A DNA stretch of 6,896 bases, from assembly GCA_023700825.1 (NCBI GenBank), contig JAMPYE010000229.1, positions 1-6,896 on the forward strand, written 5' to 3'. Position numbers and translations under genes: made by a program. The stretch comes from Thermoanaerobaculia bacterium (GTDB lineage Bacteria; Acidobacteriota; Thermoanaerobaculia; Gp7-AA8). Position 1 is the stretch's first letter, and every line of letters starts with the position of its first letter. Shown here piece by piece: positions 1-4,856 of this stretch. The notes below the pieces were generated by a model. The model was not told the DNA's origin, made no database searches, and saw only the letters and a list, made by a program, of their open reading frames with translations.

Positions 1-4
1 ATCC

Positions 5-46
5 GGACCCTCGCGGGTCCATCGACACCGGCGACGCGACGGTGTC
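5..46 (-). terminator. Two tandem hairpins downstream of the dipeptidase gene
   Basis: Two perfect inverted repeats lie just past the dipeptidase stop codon, in its direction of transcription. The first is GACACCG (24-30) with CGGTGTC (40-46), 7 bp with a 9-nt loop, starting 12 nt after the stop. The second is GGACCC (5-10) with GGGTCC (15-20), 6 bp with a 4-nt loop. Neither is followed by a T run on the minus strand, so this is not a canonical intrinsic terminator. The pair could still pause transcription or protect the 3' end of the mRNA. Confidence 0.35.
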
Positions 47-58
47 CCTTCTCCCGCG

Positions 59-1348
59 TCACTCGTGCGCGGTCGCAGTCGCCGGGACACGAGGCCGGTC
101 GACGTCCTCGATGAGCACGTCGGAGGGCTGTCGCTTCGACTGCAGCTCCTTCGCGAGCGCTTCCGCCTTGCGCATGACGCGCAGGAGGTTGCGTCCGGCG
201 ATCGCGCGAAGGTCGTCGTCCGAATAGCCGCGGCGCAGCAACTCGGCGAAGAGGGCGGGGTAGCCCTCGACCCCTTCGAGCCCGATCGGTGCCGACTCGA
301 AGCCTTCGAAGTCGCCGCCGATGCCGACGTGCTCGATGCCGGCGACCTTCCGCAGGTGGTCGACGTGATCGGCCACCAGTCCGATCGTTACTCGCGGCTC
401 GGGATTCGCTTTCTTCCACGCCTCGAGCAGCTCCGCGCGAACCGCCGCGCTCTCGGGGTGAAGCGACTTCAATCTCGCTTCTTCTCCCGATTTCGCGGCG
501 TTCCACTGGCGCACCGCCTCGGAATCGAAGCCTGAGACGAAGGTGACCATGACGACCCCGTCCTTTGCGTCCAGCCGGGAGAGGACGTCGTCCGGGACGT
601 TTCGTCTGTGCGGGGCGACGGCGAAGGCCGACGAGTGGCTGAAGATCACGGGAGCCTCGGAGACCTCGATCGCCTGCGTCATCGTCCCGGGCGAGACGTG
701 AGAGAGGTCCACCAGCATTCCGAGGCGGTTCATCTCGCGCACCACCTCGCGTCCGAACGTTGTCAGCCCGTCGGATTGCGGCTCGGCGGTCGCGGCGTCG
801 GCCCAGTCCGTGTTCTTCCAGTGGGTGAGCGTCATATAGCGGGCCCCCGCGCGGTGGAGCTGGCGGAGGACTGCGAGAGAGTTGGCGATGGAGTGCCCTC
901 CCTCGACGCCGATCAGCGAAGCGATTCGTCCTTTACTGTGAATGCGCTCGATGTCGTCGGCCGTGTACGCCATCTCGAAGGTGTCGGGATAGCGCGAGAC
1001 GACGCGGTGCACGATGTCGATCTGTTCGATCACCGTCCGGACCGCGTCGGTCGGCGCGAGATCGGTCGGAACCCAGACCGACCAGAACTGAGCGCCGACG
1101 CCGCCTTCACGCAGCCGCGGTATGTCGGTATGCATCGGATCGGCGAGCTTGCGCGTGTCGGACATCAGGTCGATCTGACCGATGCGACCCTTCGTTCGCT
1201 CGCGGATCGCCCAGGGCAGGTCATTGTGTCCGTCGATGAGGGGAGCTTCGCGGAGGATTCGAAGCGCTCGCGCCTCGAGCTCGTCCGCCGCTAGCGGATG
1301 GACGGCGACAGCGAGCAGCGCGAACAATGACAGCAGACGGAAACGCAT
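59..1348 (-). CDS. Secreted zinc dipeptidase, peptidase family M19 (membrane/renal dipeptidase)
   Basis: This 429-residue enzyme belongs to the M19 family, whose members hydrolyse dipeptides (some also D-amino-acid dipeptides or beta-lactams) with a binuclear zinc site in an amidohydrolase-type TIM barrel. The N-terminus MRFRLLSLFALLAVAVHPLA is a Sec signal peptide with likely cleavage after PLAA (residue 21), so the enzyme should act in the periplasm or outside. There is no lipobox Cys. Zinc ligands match the family: H41 and D43 in the DGHND motif, E149 in IGVEGGH, H217 in DLSHVS and H238 in FSHSS. HRRN (247-250) supplies the substrate-binding Arg, and D346 in GIGGDFEG matches the conserved catalytic-site Asp. 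The C-terminal GRNLLRVM is also typical. The frame is open upstream to 1471, but ATG 1346-1348 is chosen because the signal peptide starts there behind a good Shine-Dalgarno. Length is normal for the family. It lies 138 bp behind the small basic-protein gene and may be co-transcribed. The in vivo substrate is unknown. Confidence 0.93.
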   Translation of the reverse strand: MRFRLLSLFALLAVAVHPLAADELEARALRILREAPLIDGHNDLPWAIRERTKGRIGQIDLMSDTRKLADPMHTDIPRLREGGVGAQFWSVWVPTDLAPTDAVRTVIEQIDIVHRVVSRYPDTFEMAYTADDIERIHSKGRIASLIGVEGGHSIANSLAVLRQLHRAGARYMTLTHWKNTDWADAATAEPQSDGLTTFGREVVREMNRLGMLVDLSHVSPGTMTQAIEVSEAPVIFSHSSAFAVAPHRRNVPDDVLSRLDAKDGVVMVTFVSGFDSEAVRQWNAAKSGEEARLKSLHPESAAVRAELLEAWKKANPEPRVTIGLVADHVDHLRKVAGIEHVGIGGDFEGFESAPIGLEGVEGYPALFAELLRRGYSDDDLRAIAGRNLLRVMRKAEALAKELQSKRQPSDVLIEDVDRPRVPATATAHE

Positions 1349-1353
1349 GGATT

Positions 1354-1360
1354 CCTCCTC
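1354..1360 (-). promoter_or_regulatory. Ribosome binding site fixing the dipeptidase start
   Basis: On the minus strand the sequence reads GAGGAGG, five bases before ATG 1346-1348. It is the only strong Shine-Dalgarno near the 5' end of this frame. It decides against the upstream in-frame ATG at 1471, which would add 41 unconserved-looking, Arg-rich residues in front of the signal peptide. Confidence 0.75.
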
Positions 1361-1446
1361 GAATGCAGCCTGCGCACGAGGGGATCGAGGCTCTCCTCGC
1401 GCGGCCGCGTGTCGGAGAGACGCGTGGCGGTCGGTTGACGGGGAAA

Positions 1447-1469
1447 GGCGGCGCCGGGGCTTCGCCGCC
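1447..1469 (-). terminator. Hairpin after the small basic-protein gene, weak terminator candidate
   Basis: GGCGGCG (1447-1453) pairs perfectly with CGCCGCC (1463-1469) around a 9-nt loop. It lies 17 nt downstream of the stop of the 1487-1912 gene. On the minus strand the stem is followed by TTTCCCC, so the U tract is only three bases long. Partial termination between the two minus-strand genes is possible, and read-through into the dipeptidase gene is equally possible. The rest of the 138-bp gap (1349-1486) shows only the dipeptidase ribosome binding site. Confidence 0.35.
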
Positions 1470-1486
1470 ATTGGAGAGTCGTGTGG

Positions 1487-1912
1487 CTACTTCCTCTTCG
1501 CGAGCTCGGCCTTAATCTGATCGACCGCGGCCTGCCGGCCCTTTTCCCTGGCGAGGTTCTGGAACACGGTGCGCTTCGCCTTCGGCACCTGGCGGATCAG
1601 CGACATGTAGACTCCCTGCAGCTGGCGTGAGGCGCGCTGCTGGGGGGAAAGCACGACCTTTCTCTTTGCGGGCTTCGCGGCCTTCGCAGCCTTCGCGGCG
1701 CGGCCGGGCTTGCGTCCGCGACGAACGGCGGGGGAGGCCGCTCCTCGTGTGAGCGAACGCAGATGCTCGAGCCGGTTCTCCAGGGCGCGGATCTCGTTCT
1801 GCATCGACGAGAGATACTGAACGATGTCACGGCTCGACACCTTTCTGTCTTCGATCAGGCGTGACAGCACGTAGTGCGACTGTGCCGGACTCAGCTGGGA
1901 GGTTGCCTTCAT
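1487..1912 (-). CDS. Small basic coiled-coil protein with histone-H1-like Lys/Ala tract, function unknown
   Basis: I do not recognise a named family for this 141-residue protein. Residues 1-57 are predicted helical, with a coiled-coil-like stretch around 34-55 (MQNEIRALENRLEHLRSL). Residues 58-85 form a basic, low-complexity linker rich in Arg, Lys, Ala and Pro (PAVRRGRKPG, then AKAAKAAKPAKRK) that resembles histone H1 tails and the tails of some bacterial HU-like proteins. Residues 88-141 form a second, conserved-looking helical region (SPQQRASRQLQGVYMSLIRQ, then KGRQAAVDQIKAELAKRK). The net charge is strongly positive, and there is no signal peptide, membrane segment or Cys. Nucleic-acid binding and oligomerisation through the coiled coil are inferences from composition. 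The start is ATG 1910-1912. The likely Shine-Dalgarno AGGAG sits 11 nt upstream (1924-1928), slightly far, with a purine stretch AAAGAG closer in. The gene is divergent from the PAS-protein gene and upstream of the dipeptidase gene. Confidence 0.8.
   Translation of the reverse strand: MKATSQLSPAQSHYVLSRLIEDRKVSSRDIVQYLSSMQNEIRALENRLEHLRSLTRGAASPAVRRGRKPGRAAKAAKAAKPAKRKVVLSPQQRASRQLQGVYMSLIRQVPKAKRTVFQNLAREKGRQAAVDQIKAELAKRK
1671..1697 (-). repeat. Three 9-bp tandem repeats encoding the Ala/Lys tract
   Basis: Three consecutive 9-bp units on the plus strand read ggcttcgcg (1671-1679), gccttcgca (1680-1688) and gccttcgcg (1689-1697). A more diverged unit adjoins at 1662-1670. Read on the minus strand they encode the repeated Ala-Lys-Ala segment of the small basic protein. 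In-frame slippage here would lengthen or shorten the basic tract without breaking the gene. Confidence 0.7.
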
Positions 1913-1938
1913 ACTCTTTACGGCTCCTTTCGGGTTAG

Positions 1939-1970
1939 TGTGAGGGAACTATGTGCATTGTGGACTCACA
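1939..1970. repeat. Inverted repeat TGTGAG-N20-CTCACA, possible operator
   Basis: TGTGAG (1939-1944) and CTCACA (1965-1970) are perfect inverted copies separated by 20 bp. The near arm is 26 nt upstream of the start codon of the small basic-protein gene, where its promoter should lie. The half-sites resemble CRP/FNR-type half-sites, but the spacer is far too long for the usual TGTGA-N6-TCACA site. The arms are only 6 bp long, so chance is possible. Confidence 0.25.
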
Positions 1971-2003
1971 GGACGGGCGACACAGTCCACCGAGGCGGCG
2001 CCC

Positions 2004-2018
2004 TATGGCAGCCATAAT
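2004..2018 (+). promoter_or_regulatory. Palindrome TATGGC-A-GCCATA overlapping a -10-like CATAAT
   Basis: TATGGC (2004-2009) and GCCATA (2011-2016) form a perfect inverted repeat about one central base. The right arm overlaps CATAAT (2013-2018), a 5/6 match to the sigma-70 -10 consensus. No convincing -35 lies 16-18 bp upstream. If this were the promoter of the PAS-protein gene, the mRNA would carry a leader of about 200 nt that includes the stem-loop at 2059-2088, and the palindrome could be an operator. This is a weak call. Confidence 0.25.
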
Positions 2019-2058
2019 AGACTACTCGGCAGCGGATGCCCATTGCTGTCCGGGGCGA

Positions 2059-2088
2059 CGAGGCTTTCTGCCGCTGGAGGAAGCCTCG
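2059..2088 (+). other. Strong stem-loop in the putative leader of the PAS-protein gene
   Basis: Bases 2059-2069 (CGAGGCTTTCT) pair with 2078-2088 (AGGAAGCCTCG) as an 11-bp stem with an 8-nt loop GCCGCTGG. One pair is a U-G wobble (2067 with 2080), which becomes an A/C mismatch on the other strand, so the fold favours a plus-strand transcript. No U tract follows, so it is not an intrinsic terminator. It ends 143 nt before the start codon of the PAS protein. Possible roles are an RNA structural element in the 5' leader or a protein-binding DNA site; neither is shown. Confidence 0.45.
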
Positions 2089-2231
2089 CACGCGCGCTCC
2101 TCGTGCTGGCGTTTCACTGTTCCCGCCGAGGCCTCTTCGTGCCGAGCTCTACTCGCGCGAACCGTCGCCCGTCGGCAGGTATCGTTTCGCCTGGCGGGTG
2201 TTTCCGCATAAAATCAGTTGTCGGACCATCG

Positions 2232-4715
2232 ATGGACCTGTTCTCATCCCTCACTCCCCTGTTTACGGCCCTGATCGCGGCAATGGTGACGTGGCTGCTG
2301 ATGCGGGGTCGCTCGGCATCGCCCGAAGTTCGCGCCGAGGCTCCCGCCGGGGGAGCGAGCGCGCGACGCGAGCAGATGTTCAAGAAGGCATTCGACGCGG
2401 CGCCGGTCGGAATGGCGCTCATTACTCCCCAGGGGCAGTGGCTGCAGGTCAATGCGCGCCTCCTCAAGCTGCTCGGCTACACGCGCGACGAGATCCTGCG
2501 CACCTCGATGCGCGAACTGACGCACTCGGACGACAGAAAGCTCGAGGCGCCCCACGCGCGGAAGCTGCTCGCCAAGGAAATCGCCTCCTACTCGCTGGAC
2601 AAGCGCCTGATGCGTCGAAGCCGGCAGTACGGGCTCTTCAAGGTTTCGTTCAGCCGCTTTCTCCGCACGGACGAAATCGCGGACGAGCTCTGGCTCTGCA
2701 TCGTCGAAGAGGCAAGCAACGCGGAAGAGGCCGAGAGGCGCGAGGAGGCGAGCGCGCTCGAGTCGCTCCTCGCCGAGATGCGGGAGATCGCGATGATCAC
2801 CTACGACCCGCAGGGGATCATCGAGAGCTGGAACGTTGGAGCCGAACGGGTCTTCGGCCTCGCGGCGAAGGAGATCCTCGGCCGCTCCCGCACGGTCCTC
2901 TACCGGGAGTCCGACGTCTGGGAAGAGAAGCCGCGCAACGACCTGCGCTCGGCGATGGCCCACAGGCGTCTCGATTGTGACGACTGGCGCGTCGGCAAGG
3001 ACGGCGTCAATCTCTGGCTCAAGGTGTCGATCCTTCCGGACGTGCGCGGAGACGAAGTGGTTCGGTTCATCGAGATCTGCCGCGAGAGCGGCCAGGCGCG
3101 CGGAGTCGACGAGTACCGCCAGTCCTACGAGAGGCTGAAGCGAGCCAGCGAGGCGCGTATCGAGGAGTTGAACAAGTCGATCCGCGACCTGGAGGCTGAC
3201 GTGATCCGGAAGGAACGGCAGTCCGAGTCGCTTCGGGAAGCGCTGCAGTCGTTCCGCCAGACCGGGGAAGAGCAGATGGCCGAGCTCAAGATCCTCACGG
3301 AGGCATTCCGCAAGGAACTGGAGCGACGCCGCGAGATCGAAGAGAAGCTCCGGCTGTCGGCCGCCGAGCGCGACGAGATCGCTCAGCGATACGAGACAGC
3401 CGAACGCGAACTGCGCGAGCGCGACCTCGTCCAGAGTAACGTGCCCGCCGAGGCCGAGTGGAAGTCGTTCGCCGATCTTCCCGCCGCCGAGCTGTTCCTC
3501 GGGCTCGCGACGGAACGACGTACCGGCACGCTCGTGCTCTCCTCGGTGTCCGTCGAGAAGAAGGTCTTCCTCGAAGACGGGCTGATCTTCTCCTGCACCT
3601 CGAACGACCCGGCGCTCTTCCTCGGCGAGATCCTCCTGCGTGAAGGGATCATCGACGCTGTGCAGCACAGGCACGCCGTCGAGCTTCACGAAGAAACCGG
3701 GATCGCCCTCGGGCGCATCCTCGTCATGACGGGCGCAGTCGACCAGCAGTCCTTGACGAAGGCGATGCGCCTGAAAGCGGAGGAAGAGATCGTCAGCGTC
3801 TTCGAGTGGAGCGATGACGGCAGGTTCACGTTCATCGAGGGTGATCCGCCGTCGCTTCAACTCGTTCCGGTCCGGCTCGACATTCCGCCGATCGTGGCGC
3901 GGGGACTGCGGCGCGCGGGACACGCCGAGGACGCCGCGCTCGTCGAGCGGGGACGGCCGACGCGCCCCCCATCGCACGCCGAAGCCGCCGCTCCGATCTC
4001 GACGCCTCACGACGAGCACGAGGACTGGGGCGACAGCGTCCAGGCGGGCATTGCCGAAATCCACGATGACCAGCCCGCCGCCTCCGTTCCCGCGACGGTG
4101 TACGCCGGCAGCGACGAAGACTCCATCGTGGAGCAGCTTCTTGCGGAGGCCGAACAGACGGCACTCGAGCTCGTCGGGCTCGGCGGAGAGCACTACGACC
4201 CCTCACTCGACGACACGCAGCGAAGTGTCGTGACCGGGGACGAGACGGTCGCCATTCGAGGTTCCGTTGGCCGGATCCCTGGGGATGAAGAGGTTCCCGC
4301 CGCGCCTGCGCAGGCCGCGGAGTCGGCAGTGATGGTGGCCGAGCCCGAGATCGAGGGTGAGCAGGAGGGCGCGGTGAGCGGCGACCTCCTTCCGGCCGAA
4401 CTCTCTCCGGACGCGCAGGTGGAATCCGCCTTCGCGATCGAATCCGATGCTTCACCCGCGGTTCCGCAGGGAGTGACTCTCGATCAGCCGCTGCCGGCGG
4501 AGGAGCACGGGGCGGAGCCGGACTCCGCGACGACGGGGAGCGCTGCCGCTCGCGGGGAGTTCGTCGCGAGCCTGGCGAAGAAGTCGACGAAATACCATCG
4601 GGTCACCTGCAATTCCGTCAAGAACCTCGCCGACGACGCTCGCGTCTGGTTCGCCACGCGAGCCGATGCCGAAGCCGCCGGGCTCCAGGCCTGCAAGCTC
4701 TGCCGGAAGAAATAG
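2232..4715 (+). CDS. Membrane-anchored PAS-PAS-coiled coil-PATAN (DUF4388)-Ada-like zinc-domain signalling protein
   Basis: This 827-residue protein has, in order: a transmembrane segment (about 3-24, LFTALIAAMVTWLLM); PAS domain 1 (about 47-160, with VGMALITPQG and LLGYTRDEIL); PAS domain 2 (about 176-287, with AMITYDPQG and VFGLAAKEILG); a long charged coiled coil (about 290-400); a PATAN/DUF4388 domain (about 408-560, starting FADLPAAELF); an acidic, Ala/Pro-rich linker (about 561-773); and a C-terminal Ada-type metal-binding module (775-827). The PATAN region contains two GspE-N-like helical repeats, FLGEILLREGIID (463-475) and ALGRILVMTGAVD (492-504). The last module carries H789, C793, C821 and C824 as likely zinc ligands (YHRxxC, then CxxC). 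No kinase, GGDEF, EAL, receiver or HTH domain is visible, so it is probably a sensor or scaffold working through protein contacts; PATAN domains are known from bacterial signalling proteins. The frame is open back to 1953, but ATG 2232 is preferred because the membrane segment starts there and the upstream codons look non-coding. No clear Shine-Dalgarno precedes it. Confidence 0.88.
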   Translation: MDLFSSLTPLFTALIAAMVTWLLMRGRSASPEVRAEAPAGGASARREQMFKKAFDAAPVGMALITPQGQWLQVNARLLKLLGYTRDEILRTSMRELTHSDDRKLEAPHARKLLAKEIASYSLDKRLMRRSRQYGLFKVSFSRFLRTDEIADELWLCIVEEASNAEEAERREEASALESLLAEMREIAMITYDPQGIIESWNVGAERVFGLAAKEILGRSRTVLYRESDVWEEKPRNDLRSAMAHRRLDCDDWRVGKDGVNLWLKVSILPDVRGDEVVRFIEICRESGQARGVDEYRQSYERLKRASEARIEELNKSIRDLEADVIRKERQSESLREALQSFRQTGEEQMAELKILTEAFRKELERRREIEEKLRLSAAERDEIAQRYETAERELRERDLVQSNVPAEAEWKSFADLPAAELFLGLATERRTGTLVLSSVSVEKKVFLEDGLIFSCTSNDPALFLGEILLREGIIDAVQHRHAVELHEETGIALGRILVMTGAVDQQSLTKAMRLKAEEEIVSVFEWSDDGRFTFIEGDPPSLQLVPVRLDIPPIVARGLRRAGHAEDAALVERGRPTRPPSHAEAAAPISTPHDEHEDWGDSVQAGIAEIHDDQPAASVPATVYAGSDEDSIVEQLLAEAEQTALELVGLGGEHYDPSLDDTQRSVVTGDETVAIRGSVGRIPGDEEVPAAPAQAAESAVMVAEPEIEGEQEGAVSGDLLPAELSPDAQVESAFAIESDASPAVPQGVTLDQPLPAEEHGAEPDSATTGSAAARGEFVASLAKKSTKYHRVTCNSVKNLADDARVWFATRADAEAAGLQACKLCRKK

Positions 4716-4760
4716 GCCGCACGGCCAGCAGCGCGGGCGCGAGCGCCGGCTCTGTTCTTC

Positions 4761-4781
4761 GGTCACCGTCTTCGTGTGACC
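4761..4781 (+). terminator. Hairpin after the PAS-protein gene, weak terminator candidate
   Basis: GGTCAC (4761-4766) pairs with GTGACC (4776-4781). Allowing a single-base bulge at 4775, two more pairs close a TCTT tetraloop. The hairpin starts 45 nt after the stop of the PAS-protein gene and is followed by TTCCCCC, a poor U tract. A smaller hairpin, GGCCG-CA-CGGCC (4715-4726), begins at the last base of the stop codon. Partial termination before the glycosidase-like gene is plausible. Confidence 0.35.
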
Positions 4782-4795
4782 TTCCCCCTGTCAAG

Positions 4796-4807
4796 CGCAG
4801 GCCTGCG
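4796..4807. repeat. Perfect 12-bp palindrome upstream of the glycosidase-like gene
   Basis: CGCAGGCCTGCG is identical to its reverse complement and lies 49 bp before the start codon at 4857. It is directly upstream of TACATT (4812-4817), a 4/6 match to a -10 box, so it sits where an operator could act. Palindromes of this length are expected by chance about once or twice in a GC-rich window of this size, so the position is the only argument for function. Confidence 0.25.
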
Positions 4808-4826
4808 GACGTACATTCAAATCAGG

Positions 4827-4852
4827 TTCGGCCGCTTCAGGCCGGAGGGAGG
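4827..4852 (+). promoter_or_regulatory. Shine-Dalgarno of the glycosidase-like gene with adjoining hairpin
   Basis: GGGAGG (4847-4852), within the longer purine run GGAGGGAGG, lies 4 nt before ATG 4857 and fixes that start. Directly upstream, 4827-4833 pairs with 4840-4846 as a 7-bp stem (one U-G wobble) with loop GCTTCA. The stem ends exactly where the Shine-Dalgarno begins, so it could present or partly mask the site. Confidence 0.55.
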
Positions 4853-4856
4853 TTGC

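Larger units (their letters stand above)
1913..2231. other. Divergent intergenic region, 319 bp, no gene seen
   Basis: This region must contain the promoters of the minus-strand small basic-protein gene and the plus-strand PAS-protein gene. Reading frames through it (for example the in-frame extension of the PAS gene back to 1953) give compositionally odd peptides with no recognisable motif, so no gene is called. It holds an inverted repeat TGTGAG-N20-CTCACA (1939-1970), a 13-bp near-palindrome beside CATAAT (2004-2018) and an 11-bp stem-loop (2059-2088). Immediately before the PAS gene an AT-rich GCATAAAATC (2206-2215) could be a -10 element, though no good -35 sequence is seen. Confidence 0.6.

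Noticed and set aside
65..1294. Plus-strand open frames opposite the dipeptidase gene (for example 65-535 and 608-1294)
   Set aside because: They are antisense shadows of an M19 gene whose zinc ligands are all in place on the minus strand.
1349..1471. N-terminal extension of the dipeptidase by 41 codons
   Set aside because: The extension is Arg-rich, runs through a hairpin and would bury the signal peptide. A strong Shine-Dalgarno supports ATG 1346-1348.
1953..2231. In-frame upstream extension of the PAS protein by 93 codons, and an 86-codon frame at 1951-2211
   Set aside because: Both translations look non-coding, the region contains the divergent promoters and a strong stem-loop, and the membrane segment starts immediately after ATG 2232.
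2244..4193. 649-codon open frame on the minus strand opposite the PAS-protein gene
   Set aside because: It lies antisense to clearly recognisable PAS, coiled-coil and PATAN coding sequence. Its translation is rich in Arg, Leu, Asp and Val with no motif, as expected from GC-rich codon bias.
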